This document shows positions 54,357 to 63,507 of a stretch of 64,000 nucleotides of DNA, in pieces. The stretch comes from JAVVEG01 sp041689205 (GTDB lineage: Bacteria > Pseudomonadota > Gammaproteobacteria > Pseudomonadales > Pseudohongiellaceae): contig JBDNGQ010000211.1 of the NCBI GenBank assembly GCA_041689205.1, positions 1-64,000 on the forward strand. The letters run 5' to 3'. The notes under the pieces are model-generated. The model worked only from the letters and a program-made list of their open reading frames with translations, ran no database searches and was not told the origin of the DNA. Both the position numbers and the translations under genes were made by a program. Every line of letters begins with the position of its first letter. Position 1 is the stretch's first letter.

Positions 54357-54892
54357 TATTGGATCACCAAAGTTTGCACACCAGCAGGGAGCACCGAAAG
54401 TATATCGGCGGCAAAAAATATATCACGACCTGCCAGCGGATGATTAAAATCCACTACCAGCGAAGTCTCATCAATATGCTGCACAACACCAGGGATTTCA
54501 TGGCCACCGCCATCGGCAAAAGAAAGTACAGTACCAGGCTCTACCGGTTCAACGCTGCTGTTCAGCATGGCGGTAAACTTATGGCGCGGCAAAGTCTGCA
54601 CATTGCCAGGATTGACCGCACCAAATGCCTCTTCAGGAGCTAGCAGCACGCGCACCTTGGCACCTGATTGCAGGCCAGCCAGCGCCTGTTCAAATCCAGG
54701 CAGTAAGCTGCCATCGCCAACCACAAAACTGGCCGCTTTTTTATCATAATTGGAATCAATTACGGACCCGTCAGCCAATGCCAGTGAAAAGTGCAAGGTC
54801 ACTCTGGCACCCGGCTCCACTTCGGCTGGCGTGCTGTCATTCGCTGCCAGCCTGTCAGGTTCAAACTCAGTCATAAGAACACGCTCAATCAT
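54356..54892 (-). CDS. fkpB: FKBP-type peptidyl-prolyl isomerase FkpB (SlpA)
   Basis: The protein is an SlyD-like FKBP: VTLHFSLALADGSVIDSN and LLPGFEQALAGLQSGAKV frame the isomerase domain, with the inserted IF loop (PEEAFGAVNPGNVQTLP) in the middle and a return strand ending SVLPAGVQTL. Three in-frame starts are possible (TTG 54904, ATG 54892, ATG 54874); none has a strong ribosome-binding site. It follows ileS after about 40 bases. The usual lspA between ileS and fkpB is missing. Confidence 0.92.
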   Translation of the reverse strand: MIERVLMTEFEPDRLAANDSTPAEVEPGARVTLHFSLALADGSVIDSNYDKKAASFVVGDGSLLPGFEQALAGLQSGAKVRVLLAPEEAFGAVNPGNVQTLPRHKFTAMLNSSVEPVEPGTVLSFADGGGHEIPGVVQHIDETSLVVDFNHPLAGRDIFFAADILSVLPAGVQTLVIQ

Positions 54893-54934
54893 AATAGTTT
54901 TCAAATTCCCTGGTTAATCGCCTGGTTACTGGAA

Positions 54935-57775
54935 TCAGGCGAAAAGACGTATTTCCCCTGCTCCAGTGATGTTTTCCACACAGCGCCCACACAGTTCAGG
55001 ATGCTCTTCATTCTGTCCAACATCATCGCGATGGTGCCAGCAGCGAACACACTTCGCATGTGCTGAAGAGCGAATCAATAGTCTGAGACCGGCTGATTCT
55101 GTATTTACTGCCAGCGCATCAGCTTGTTCCAATGGCGCGGTCGCCGCCTGGGATACCATCAGTGCAAAGCGCAGTTCTGCTCCCAGCCTGTCTAATAAGA
55201 CCCGCAATTCCGCATCACAATACAAGATAACTTCCGCACTCAGTGCAGCACCGATCAACTTCTGAGCGCGCTGATTCTCCAACTCTTTATTCACGGCAGT
55301 TTTTACTGCCATGACCTTGCGCCAGAATGCGTCGTTAAACTCAGAGACTTCCGGCAGTGTCGGCAAGCCTTCATCAAAACGGGCAAGAAAAACCGAGTCC
55401 GCACGTTTACCTGGAATATGTTGCCAGATCTCATCTGCGGTAAAACTGAGTATCGGCGCCACCAGCTTACTGAGTATCTCAACGATATAGTACAAAGCCG
55501 TCTGTGTTGAATGCCGTGGCAAACTGTCTGCACGGGTGGTGTACTGTCGGTCCTTGATCACATCCAGATAAAAACTGCCCAGCTCAATCACGCAGAAGTT
55601 ATGCACTTTCTGATATACGTTCAGAAACTGATAATTGTCATAATCTTTCTGCACCTGTTGCTGTAACTGCTGCGCCTGACGGGTAATCCAGTAGTCAAGC
55701 GCCAGCATCTGCTGTGGCTCAACCGCATCCACAACCGGGTCAAAACCTTCAAGATTGGCGAGCATAAAGCGGGCGGTATTACGGATGCGCCGATAAGAAT
55801 CAGCCACGCGCTTGAAAATTTCGCCAGAAACAGTCATCTCGCCGCGGTAATCCGTGGCTGCAACCCACAGGCGCAGAATATCCGCACCGTATTCATTAAA
55901 CACTTCCTGCGGGGAGATGGTATTGCCAATGGACTTGGACATCTTGCGTCCTTGTGCATCCACGGTAAATCCGTGTGTAAGCACTTGTCGGTACGGCGCC
56001 GTACCGTTCATGGCGATGGCGGTCTTCAACGAGGACTGGAACCAGCCACGGTGCTGATCAGAGCCTTCCAGATAAATATCAGCAGGATAAGCGAGCTCTT
56101 TCCGCTGCTGCAGTACTGAGTAGTGGGTGACGCCTGAGTCGAACCAGACATCAAGCGTATCGGTTACCTTGTCATAAAATGCAGCCTCATCGCCCAGCAG
56201 ATCTTCAGCACTCATTTCAAACCAGGCATCAATGCCGCTTTTCTCGATGCGCTGAGCGACCTGCTCAATCAGCTCAGCAGTACGTGGATGCAACTGTTGG
56301 GTTTCTTTATTAACAAACAGGGTTATTGGCACGCCCCAAGTGCGCTGGCGGGATACACACCAGTCCGGACTTCCTCTGAGCATCAACTCAATACGTGCCT
56401 GACCCCACTCCGGGATCCACTGGACGCCGGCCACCGCTTTGAGCGCTGAACCAAGCAGGTCTTTCTCAGTCATGCTGATAAACCACTGCGGCGTGGCACG
56501 GTAAATCAATGGGGTTTTAGTTCGCCAGCAGTGTGCATAGCTGTGCACGATTTTTTCGACGGCTACCAGTGCATGGCGCGCCTGCAACCGGGCAATGACT
56601 TTCTCATCCACCTTGTAAACATGCTCGCCGGCAAACTCCCCGGCAGCCGAGCTGAAGATACCGTCCTGATCCACCAGATTCAGCGTTCCCAGTCCGTATT
56701 CCCGGCCAACATTAAAGTCATCGACGCCGTGGTCAGGAGCCGTATGCACAGCACCGGTACCAGCTTCCAGAGTGACATGATCGCCGAGAATGATCGGCAC
56801 CTGACGCGCGATAAAGGGATGCTGTAACTGCATATGTTCAAGCGCCTGGCCTTTAACAGTCGCCAGCACCTTAACCTTGTCGATACCGTAGCGCAGCAGC
56901 ACAGATTCCTGCAGGCCTGCAGCCACGACCAGCAGTTCGCGACCCACGCCATTAGCACCGGTAATCTCGCCATCCAGCAACACGTAATCCAGTTCCGCAT
57001 GCAGTGAGACGGCCTGGTTGGCAGGAAGAGTCCAGGGCGTGGTGGTCCAGATCAGGACTGACAGAGGCAACTCAGTCAGATCCACAGCGCTGATTGCAAA
57101 GGCCTGTAAAAAAGCTGCCTTGTCCACTACGGGAAAGCGCACATCAATTGCGAACGAAGTCTTGTCCTGGTATTCAACTTCAGCCTCGGCCAAGGCTGAA
57201 GCACCCACAACACTCCAATAGACCGGTTTGAAACCTTTAACCAGATGACCATTGGCAGCGATACGACCAAGCGCACGCACTGTATTGGCCTCAGTGACAA
57301 AATCCATAGTCAGATAAGGATTATCCCATTCACCAAATACCCCCAGGCGAATGAAATCCTTTTTCTGATTCTCAACCTGCTTTGCAGCATAGACTCGACA
57401 GGCTTTACGAAACTCAGCATGACTGACTTTCTTGCCGGCCTTGCCCAGTTTTTTTTCCACATTGTGTTCAATCGGCAGACCATGACAATCCCAGCCAGGC
57501 ACATAAGGGGAATCAAAACCGGCCAGTGTTTTGGCTTTTACAATAATATCTTTCAGGGTTTTATTTACCGCATGCCCCAGGTGCAAATCACCGTTCGCAT
57601 AGGGAGGACCGTCATGCAGAATGAATTTAGGATTACCCAGGTTCTGAGCACGAATCCTGCCGTACAGGTCCATGCTCTGCCACTGCGCCAGCATTGTCGG
57701 TTCGCGATGTGCCAGGTTGGCTTTCATCGGAAAGTCGGTATTTGGCAGATTCAGGGTGGTCTTGTAATCAGTCAT
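54935..57775 (-). CDS. ileS: Isoleucyl-tRNA synthetase
   Basis: The 946-residue class I enzyme has the HIGH-type motif PYANGDLHLGHA, the CP1 editing region WTTTPWTLPANQAV, KMSKS in GRKMSKSIGNTI, and a C-terminal Zn-binding CVRCWHH and CGRCVENI pair. The conserved MTDYKTTLNLPNTDFP start is at ATG 57775, which overlaps the ribF stop by eight bases. A longer frame to 57832 is not used. Confidence 0.97.
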   Translation of the reverse strand: MTDYKTTLNLPNTDFPMKANLAHREPTMLAQWQSMDLYGRIRAQNLGNPKFILHDGPPYANGDLHLGHAVNKTLKDIIVKAKTLAGFDSPYVPGWDCHGLPIEHNVEKKLGKAGKKVSHAEFRKACRVYAAKQVENQKKDFIRLGVFGEWDNPYLTMDFVTEANTVRALGRIAANGHLVKGFKPVYWSVVGASALAEAEVEYQDKTSFAIDVRFPVVDKAAFLQAFAISAVDLTELPLSVLIWTTTPWTLPANQAVSLHAELDYVLLDGEITGANGVGRELLVVAAGLQESVLLRYGIDKVKVLATVKGQALEHMQLQHPFIARQVPIILGDHVTLEAGTGAVHTAPDHGVDDFNVGREYGLGTLNLVDQDGIFSSAAGEFAGEHVYKVDEKVIARLQARHALVAVEKIVHSYAHCWRTKTPLIYRATPQWFISMTEKDLLGSALKAVAGVQWIPEWGQARIELMLRGSPDWCVSRQRTWGVPITLFVNKETQQLHPRTAELIEQVAQRIEKSGIDAWFEMSAEDLLGDEAAFYDKVTDTLDVWFDSGVTHYSVLQQRKELAYPADIYLEGSDQHRGWFQSSLKTAIAMNGTAPYRQVLTHGFTVDAQGRKMSKSIGNTISPQEVFNEYGADILRLWVAATDYRGEMTVSGEIFKRVADSYRRIRNTARFMLANLEGFDPVVDAVEPQQMLALDYWITRQAQQLQQQVQKDYDNYQFLNVYQKVHNFCVIELGSFYLDVIKDRQYTTRADSLPRHSTQTALYYIVEILSKLVAPILSFTADEIWQHIPGKRADSVFLARFDEGLPTLPEVSEFNDAFWRKVMAVKTAVNKELENQRAQKLIGAALSAEVILYCDAELRVLLDRLGAELRFALMVSQAATAPLEQADALAVNTESAGLRLLIRSSAHAKCVRCWHHRDDVGQNEEHPELCGRCVENITGAGEIRLFA

Positions 57776-58757
57776 TGCATTGGCTCTTTGGTTCTGAAAA
57801 TGTATCGAAAAATTCTCTGGTTTGCAGCACATCGATGGCGATCTGCGCTTTCAGTTCAGTCAGTGAATCAAATTTTAATTCGTCCCGGATTTTCTTTCGG
57901 AAAATAACAGTGATACCTGCTCCGTAAATATCAGCGCTGAAATCCAGCAGGTGCACTTCGAGTATAGCCTTCTTTTCATCGGACACAGTAGGTCGATATC
58001 CAATATTAGCGGCACCATGCAGGCATAGCTGCGGTTGCGCAGCCTGCTGATCGCTGGCCTGAATGATAACGTCACAGGCAAACACACCGTGCAAGGGTAT
58101 ATTGCAGCGATTCAGCCCTACATTGCAGGTTGGAAAGCCCAGGCGGCGACCAAACTGCTGGCCTTTAACAACCGAACCGGAAATCTCATAAGGGCGGCCC
58201 AGCAATTTCTCAACCAGATCAAATCTGCTATCGGCCAGCTGCTGTCGAACATAAGTGCTGCTCACCCGCACGCCATTGTGTTCGCAACTTTCCGTTTTTA
58301 TTACTGCGAAGTTATATCTGCGGCCGAGTTCCTGCAGCAGCGTAAAATCACCCTGGCGCTGATTACCAAAGCGGAAATCACTGCCGATAATCAGTGCTGA
58401 AATTCCCAATCCCTTCACCAGGATTTTTTCAACATACTCTTGTGCTGTCAGTCGGCACAATGTTTCGTCAAAACGTAACTTGAAGGAGTAGTCCACGCCT
58501 TGATCGGCGATGAGTTGCAATTTTTCATCAAACTCACTTAATCTGGCCGGACAATCCTGCGGGTTGCGGGCAAAAAATTCTTCCGGGTGCGGTTCAATCA
58601 CAATCGCCATTGAGGGCACCTGCAACTCCATCGCCTGTTGCTTCAGTTGTTGAAGGATCAACTGATGTCCAAGATGAACACCGTCAAATTTTCCGATCGT
58701 GGCAACGCAATGACGATGCTGCTGCGCAAAACCCCCAATGGTCTCAATTACTTTCAT
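57768..58757 (-). CDS. ribF: Bifunctional riboflavin kinase/FAD synthetase RibF
   Basis: RibF makes FMN and then FAD. The 329-residue protein has the N-terminal adenylyltransferase domain (ATIGKFDGVHLGHQ and SSTYVRQQL) and a C-terminal riboflavin kinase domain (GRPYEISGSVVKGQQFGRRLGFPTCNV). It heads the ribF-ileS-fkpB-ispH operon; the murJ and rpsT genes often found upstream are not present. Confidence 0.96.
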   Translation of the reverse strand: MKVIETIGGFAQQHRHCVATIGKFDGVHLGHQLILQQLKQQAMELQVPSMAIVIEPHPEEFFARNPQDCPARLSEFDEKLQLIADQGVDYSFKLRFDETLCRLTAQEYVEKILVKGLGISALIIGSDFRFGNQRQGDFTLLQELGRRYNFAVIKTESCEHNGVRVSSTYVRQQLADSRFDLVEKLLGRPYEISGSVVKGQQFGRRLGFPTCNVGLNRCNIPLHGVFACDVIIQASDQQAAQPQLCLHGAANIGYRPTVSDEKKAILEVHLLDFSADIYGAGITVIFRKKIRDELKFDSLTELKAQIAIDVLQTREFFDTFSEPKSQCND

Positions 58758-59060
58758 TGTGCACGTTCATCAATGGCTGCATTGCTTAAATACTATGGAT
58801 TGGCACTCAGTGCGGCGATAACATTGTGCGGCAGATAACACCGCAGCAGAAAAGCACAGGATTATAACCTGTTCGGGATGCCGCTTATAGCCGTCAAATG
58901 AATTTCATACACCGCGCGCACTCCAACACCTGAATGTTGTGTCGGTCGTAAGATCCCGGAGAATTCCCTTAATACAATTCTTTACAAATCACCCCCAAAA
59001 CCAGTACAAATGGCACGCCTGACCAAAGATACACTGTCGCACATGACACAAAGAGCCTTC
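58758..59060. other. Intergenic stretch between ribF and the mipA module
   Basis: This divergent gap has no supported gene. Short plus-strand frames here have no ribosome-binding site and no recognisable product. It should hold the promoters of ribF and of the plus-strand module, but no pair of hexamers was convincing. Confidence 0.4.
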
Positions 59061-60014
59061 ATGAGTGAACCATTGAGCCTGTTCCGCCTCTCTTATCCCT
59101 CCCGCAACTTGCCAGTGTGGCTTGGCAGCCTGCTGTTGCTGTGCATCCTGGCACCAGCCGCTGCTCAAGAGTCGACCGTAGCCCAGCAAAGCCCCTGGAG
59201 AGTGGGCATAGCCTTGGGTGCTGGCAGCCGCGACAATCCTTTCGTCGCCTCTGACGACATGAAGCTGAACGCCATCCTCGACCTGTCCTGGTACGGCGAG
59301 CGCTGGTTCGTCGACAATGGCGACATAGGGCTCATGCTCAAAGAGACGTCGCAGCTCTCCGTGAACGCCCTGCTCACCTTCAATAACGAACGCAACTACT
59401 TTAGTTACCTTAATGACGGAAGCTCCGGACTGGATATTTCCACCCTCAGACTGATCGCCGCCGATCAGGAGTACATGCTCCCCGGGATTGCGGGCGGTGA
59501 CGCCCCAAATATCAACACGCTTACCGCAGAGCAACTGGAAGAGGCCCTCTTCGAGAACGTGGACAGTGAGCTGCCAAAACGAAAGTTCTCGATCAACTCA
59601 GGCGTGGAACTGCTGTACCTCAGCAGTTGGGGGGATCTGCATGCGCAGGTCCTGACCGACGTCAGTGGCAGACATGATGGGCAGTCCGTTTGGCTCTCTT
59701 ACGCCTGGCCCTGGGTCACCCGGACCAGCGAGTTCAGCCTCACTTTTGGGCTGGAATGGAAGAGCGGCGGTCTGGTGGACTACTACTACGGCGTGCGCCC
59801 CGATGAGCGCATTGAGGGTCGTCCGGCCTATGAAGGGACATCCGGTACCAACGGGGTGATCCGTTTCTCCGCTAGCCGTGCACTGACTGCGCGATGGCGG
59901 CTGGTCGGTGTACTGGAAAGGGAATATCTGAGCAGCGCCATCCGGCGCAGCCCAATTATCGAGCGAGACAACGTGGATACAGCATTTATTGGCCTTCAGT
60001 ACCGATTCAAATAA
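59061..60014 (+). CDS. MipA/OmpV-family outer-membrane protein
   Basis: The product has a signal peptide (LGSLLLLCILAPAAA before QES) and a beta-barrel type mature part of alternating polar and hydrophobic residues, ending in LQYRFK with a C-terminal aromatic-x-aromatic-like pattern. MipA family features include the WRVGIALGAGSRDNPF start and RWRLVGVLEREYL near the end. MipA scaffolds murein enzymes in E. coli; OmpV proteins respond to envelope stress. Upstream in-frame ATGs at 59010 and 59043 exist; 59061 has AGAG upstream and gives the best signal peptide. Confidence 0.82.
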   Translation: MSEPLSLFRLSYPSRNLPVWLGSLLLLCILAPAAAQESTVAQQSPWRVGIALGAGSRDNPFVASDDMKLNAILDLSWYGERWFVDNGDIGLMLKETSQLSVNALLTFNNERNYFSYLNDGSSGLDISTLRLIAADQEYMLPGIAGGDAPNINTLTAEQLEEALFENVDSELPKRKFSINSGVELLYLSSWGDLHAQVLTDVSGRHDGQSVWLSYAWPWVTRTSEFSLTFGLEWKSGGLVDYYYGVRPDERIEGRPAYEGTSGTNGVIRFSASRALTARWRLVGVLEREYLSSAIRRSPIIERDNVDTAFIGLQYRFK

Positions 60015-60065
60015 TCCTGCATGAGTATGTGGAAACCATTCACGACGAGCAGGGTGAGACATGAC

Positions 60066-60491
60066 ATGGCGTCCGACGCGGTGGGGTTTCCCGTCGCCTT
60101 CTCAATACTGTGGGTCATTGCCTTATTGGTTTATAGTCCGTCGCAGGCACTTGCTGTCAGTGAAGATGCCGTTACGCTGCGGGTACTGCCGAAACTCTGC
60201 GTTAAGCCGATGGGGGATCGAATGTGTGCAATGCAAATGACTATGACATGGATAGCTGTTCTCGAGATGGATGTGTGCCTGAAATTTAAGGAAGATGCTG
60301 AGCTCCTGCATTGCTGGCAGGCACAGCGGCAGGGCGAATTTTCGATTGCGGTAGAACGTGAGGGGAATATCACCGTGCAATTGTTGAATCATCAGTCCCG
60401 TGAAGTGTTGATAGAATTGCAGATAAACGTTATTGAGCGGGACCTGCGGGATACCCGCCGGCGCCGCCGCCACGTCTGGAGCATTCTGTAA
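60066..60491 (+). CDS. Exported DUF3019 family protein
   Basis: The protein has a signal peptide (SILWVIALLVYSPSQALA) and a compact mature domain with four Cys: PKLCVKPMGDRMC, then MDVCLKF and LLHCWQAQ. This spacing fits the DUF3019 pattern and suggests two disulfides. The C-terminus is basic (DTRRRRRH). The ATG at 60066 has a GGTGAG site; a longer start at 60021 is possible. Its stop abuts the regulator gene, so it is the second gene of the module. Function unknown. Confidence 0.75.
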   Translation: MASDAVGFPVAFSILWVIALLVYSPSQALAVSEDAVTLRVLPKLCVKPMGDRMCAMQMTMTWIAVLEMDVCLKFKEDAELLHCWQAQRQGEFSIAVEREGNITVQLLNHQSREVLIELQINVIERDLRDTRRRRRHVWSIL

Positions 60492-61235
60492 ATGGGCCGA
60501 CACCAGAAGAATGCGGGTGATCCGTTGACAAGCGCTGCCCCTGTGCGGTTGCTGTTAATAGAAGATGATGTGCGCCTGGCGAGCTTGGTGCGCGATTACC
60601 TGATGCATGAACACTTCGACGTGACTGTCGAGCATCGCGGCGATACCGCGGTGGCTAATTTCGATGCAAGCACCGTCAATATCGTTATCCTGGACCTGAT
60701 GCTGCCTGGCATGAACGGTCTGCAGGTATGCGCTCACTTGCGCAAAACCTGGTCGGGACCGATCCTGATCCTCACCGCAAAGAGCAGCGACATTGATCAC
60801 GTCATGGGCCTGGAGCTTGGTGCAGATGACTTCATCACCAAGCCCATCGAACCGCCAGTGCTGCTTGCCCGCCTGCGGGCCTTGCTGCGGCGTACGCAGA
60901 CTGCGCAGAACCCCGCCACAGGTGATGTACTCATTTTTGGCTCGCTGCAGCTGAACCTGCAATCACACCAGGTGCAGTTGACTGGAAAGGAGGTCGACCT
61001 CACCACCCAGGAATTCGAGCTGCTGAGCTACCTTGCAGGTCATGCCAACACCGTCCTGAGCCGGGATATGATCTACAATAACATCCGCGGTATTGAATAT
61101 GATGGCGTGGACCGTACGGTGGATGTACGCATCTCTCGTCTGCGGAAGAAACTGAACGACAATCCGGAACATCCCTTCAGAATCCGCACGATCTGGGGCA
61201 AGGGCTACCTTTTTGTTGCGGATGCGTGGGATTAA
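60492..61235 (+). CDS. OmpR/PhoB-family response regulator
   Basis: The 247-residue protein has a receiver domain (RLLLIEDDVRLASLV, phospho-acceptor Asp68 in IVILDLMLPG, LTAKSSD, and Lys in FITKPIEP) and a winged-helix output domain (VDLTTQEFELLSYLAGHA and DRTVDVRISRLRKKL). The start directly follows the DUF3019 stop. Its partner is the kinase that follows after six bases. It is close in layout to RstA-type regulators. Confidence 0.93.
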   Translation: MGRHQKNAGDPLTSAAPVRLLLIEDDVRLASLVRDYLMHEHFDVTVEHRGDTAVANFDASTVNIVILDLMLPGMNGLQVCAHLRKTWSGPILILTAKSSDIDHVMGLELGADDFITKPIEPPVLLARLRALLRRTQTAQNPATGDVLIFGSLQLNLQSHQVQLTGKEVDLTTQEFELLSYLAGHANTVLSRDMIYNNIRGIEYDGVDRTVDVRISRLRKKLNDNPEHPFRIRTIWGKGYLFVADAWD

Positions 61236-61241
61236 CCGTCG

Positions 61242-62552
61242 ATGATCAACCGCTCCTCGCTGGCATTTGTCCGTTCCTATGTCGTCGTCGCGGCAGGCAT
61301 CCTCATCATCGCGCTGGCGCTGGACAGCCTGCTGGTCTGGATGCTGCCGGCCGATGAGCAGCTCAACGAAAACCGGTACGCCAGCCACATGGCAATGCTC
61401 GAGTTACTCTTGTTTGAAACAGATGCAGATGTTTCCCTGCGTTTCAACACACTGAAACCGCAATTGGAAATCGTGCTCGGATTTCCGGTGACATTATATG
61501 AATTGGCGGACGTCCGCGATCAGCAAGTGTTCCTAGATGAGCTGAATGATGGCGGTATAAAAACATTCCGCGATGCACAAGGCCGCGAGCTGCTGTATCA
61601 ATTGCTTCCCGCGACGGGCTACATCATCGCCCTTGGCCCCCTGGCCGATGAACCACGCTCTGCCGATTTCTTGGAAACATCCATTATCATCAGCTACTAC
61701 CTGCTGGTGGCTCTGTTCCTGTTTCTCTGGATACGACCCTTCTATCGGGACCTGATGACCCTCCGCGCCGCCGCGAGCCAGTTCGGGCGCGACGATTTCG
61801 ACACGCGCGTGTCGGTATCCGAAAAATCGAGCATTTTGCCAGTCGCCCAATCCTTCAACAGGATGGCGGAACGCATCAAGTATCTGGTCACGGCGCATCG
61901 GGATCTGACCAATGCCGTCGCTCACGAGCTGCGTACTCCCCTTGCCCGCTTCAAATTCAGTCTACAAATGATTCCTGACATTCACGATGAATCTCGCCAG
62001 ACTACCCACCTGGATGCGATGAAGTTGGATGTTCAGGAGCTGGAGACACTGATCGACGAGATGCTTTCCTACGCCAGGCTCAGCGAGGACAATCTTCAGT
62101 TGGCATTTGAGACGGTACCTGTTGCGCAATGGTTGGAACGTCAGTTGCTCCAGTACACGGATTCAGATATTTCAGTGCGGTTGCAACTGGATGCGGAAAT
62201 TATGTCGAGTGAGGTCCATTTCAATGCCGATCTGATGGCGCGTGCCCTTCACAACGTCCTGCGCAATTGCCTACGCTATGCGAAGACCGAGGTGCAGGTA
62301 ACATTCTCGTTGGAGGGCAGGATGGTGCTTATCAGGATCAGCGATGATGGTCCCGGTGTTCCGGAGTCCTTTCACCAGACCATCTTCGAGCCATTCGCAA
62401 GACTGGATACCAGCCGCGACCGGCAGTCGGGTGGATATGGCCTTGGGCTGGCCATTGCGCGCCGCATCCTGCAACGTCATGGCGGAGATATTTCCGTTAA
62501 AAATCGACAAGTGTCGGGTGCCTGTTTCGTACTTCACTGGCCGTACAATTAG
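61242..62552 (+). CDS. Membrane sensor histidine kinase (RstB-like)
   Basis: The 436-residue kinase has two membrane segments (about residues 10-34 and 145-165) bounding a periplasmic sensor of about 110 residues, a HAMP linker, the H box NAVAHELRTPLARFKF with His228, the N box HNVLRNCLRYAK and G boxes DDGPGV and GGYGLGLAI. It completes a two-component pair with the regulator. The periplasmic domain carries several acidic clusters; a cation or cationic-peptide signal is possible but not shown. Confidence 0.92.
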   Translation: MINRSSLAFVRSYVVVAAGILIIALALDSLLVWMLPADEQLNENRYASHMAMLELLLFETDADVSLRFNTLKPQLEIVLGFPVTLYELADVRDQQVFLDELNDGGIKTFRDAQGRELLYQLLPATGYIIALGPLADEPRSADFLETSIIISYYLLVALFLFLWIRPFYRDLMTLRAAASQFGRDDFDTRVSVSEKSSILPVAQSFNRMAERIKYLVTAHRDLTNAVAHELRTPLARFKFSLQMIPDIHDESRQTTHLDAMKLDVQELETLIDEMLSYARLSEDNLQLAFETVPVAQWLERQLLQYTDSDISVRLQLDAEIMSSEVHFNADLMARALHNVLRNCLRYAKTEVQVTFSLEGRMVLIRISDDGPGVPESFHQTIFEPFARLDTSRDRQSGGYGLGLAIARRILQRHGGDISVKNRQVSGACFVLHWPYN

Positions 62553-62669
62553 TCACACTTTTCATACAAGTCTCAAATAGCTCACACCTCGGTCACCGGT
62601 CACAATACAAACAGTTTCCAACAGTGGGTTGTGGAACAAGAGCTCAAATGAAGGAAAGGAGTGAATGGT

Positions 62670-63161
62670 ATGAAGAACTGGATGATTGGTCTTCTTGCGG
62701 GTCTGGTCCAGACTGCAGCACAGGCAGCGGATTCTGTGCTGTATCTGGATAACGTTCTGACAGTCAACGACGCGATTGTAATGGAAGGAGAGGCGCCCCG
62801 CTACTATCGGGATGTGCAGCTTGAAATCACAGCCACTGGCGATTTCAGGGTGATTAATGCCGTCGAGAAGACGCTGGCTTACATTGACGAACTGACCGTT
62901 GGTGTTTCCCTCACAGACCCTGTTACGGTAGAGCTGAACGTGGTGGGCTTCCTGGCCAACCCTTGCATCGAACTGAACACCGCAGTGGTACGCAAAGACA
63001 ATACTTTCTTTGTCGCCATCGGAGAAACGCAAACCATGGCTGTCTGTGCTCAGGTGATCGTACCTTTTGATATCACCCTTCCGCTGGATGTCGCCGGCCT
63101 GCCTGCGGGGGAATATCGCGCGATGGTCAACGGTGACGTGATCGCGTTCACCCTGGATTGA
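62670..63161 (+). CDS. Unrecognised exported protein of 163 residues
   Basis: The product begins MKNWMIGLLAGLVQTAAQA followed by ADSV, a classic signal peptide with AQA cleavage. The mature part is acidic and beta-rich (LYLDNVLTVNDAIVMEGE and VTVELNVVGFLANPCIEL), with two Cys (NPCIEL and MAVCAQV). No domain was recognised. AAGGAG lies eight bases before the ATG. It is on the same strand as the two-component genes and 117 bases after the kinase, and a terminator closes it, so it probably belongs to the module. Confidence 0.65.
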   Translation: MKNWMIGLLAGLVQTAAQAADSVLYLDNVLTVNDAIVMEGEAPRYYRDVQLEITATGDFRVINAVEKTLAYIDELTVGVSLTDPVTVELNVVGFLANPCIELNTAVVRKDNTFFVAIGETQTMAVCAQVIVPFDITLPLDVAGLPAGEYRAMVNGDVIAFTLD

Positions 63162-63204
63162 GACACGTGATGCGTTAGTGCTGGTGCAGGGCAGGTTTTT
63201 TGTA

Positions 63205-63240
63205 AGGGGTGTGCCTGCAGTCGGACACTCCTTTCTTTTT
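63205..63240 (+). terminator. Intrinsic terminator of the mipA module
   Basis: AGGGGTGT and ACACTCCT form an eight-base-pair stem with one G-T wobble and a 12-base loop, followed by TTCTTTTT. This is a good Rho-independent terminator for the plus-strand module and lies at the 3' end of the convergent small membrane gene. Confidence 0.7.
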
Positions 63241-63482
63241 CATGGAGAATCAGTTGATGATGGATTTTCTGCGGAACGCAGGTTTACCAGACCTTTTCTT
63301 GACAGTACCCGAGCCGCTGCCAGAAAACAGATAATCAGTACTGACTGGCCTATTAAAGAGTTGGCTACCGACACGGATTCCGGACGCAACAGAATAAAGC
63401 CCAGGTTTACCGCCGTTGCCAGCACCAGCAGCACACAGATGCACGCCACTAATAGTTGCACCACACCTTTTATCTTTGCCAT
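63240..63482 (-). CDS. Small two-helix membrane protein of 80 residues
   Basis: The protein begins MAKIKGVVQLLVACICVLLV, has a second hydrophobic segment (SLIGQSVLIICFLAAARVL) and a polar tail with Ser/Asn/Asp. GGAG lies seven bases before the ATG at 63482; a longer frame to 63563 would add an unlikely Cys-rich stretch. It lies 25 bases after the end of the alcohol-dehydrogenase-like gene on the same strand and may be co-transcribed. No family recognised. Confidence 0.55.
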   Translation of the reverse strand: MAKIKGVVQLLVACICVLLVLATAVNLGFILLRPESVSVANSLIGQSVLIICFLAAARVLSRKGLVNLRSAENPSSTDSP

Positions 63483-63507
63483 GACGAGCTCCAGCGGTAG
63501 TTTGACT

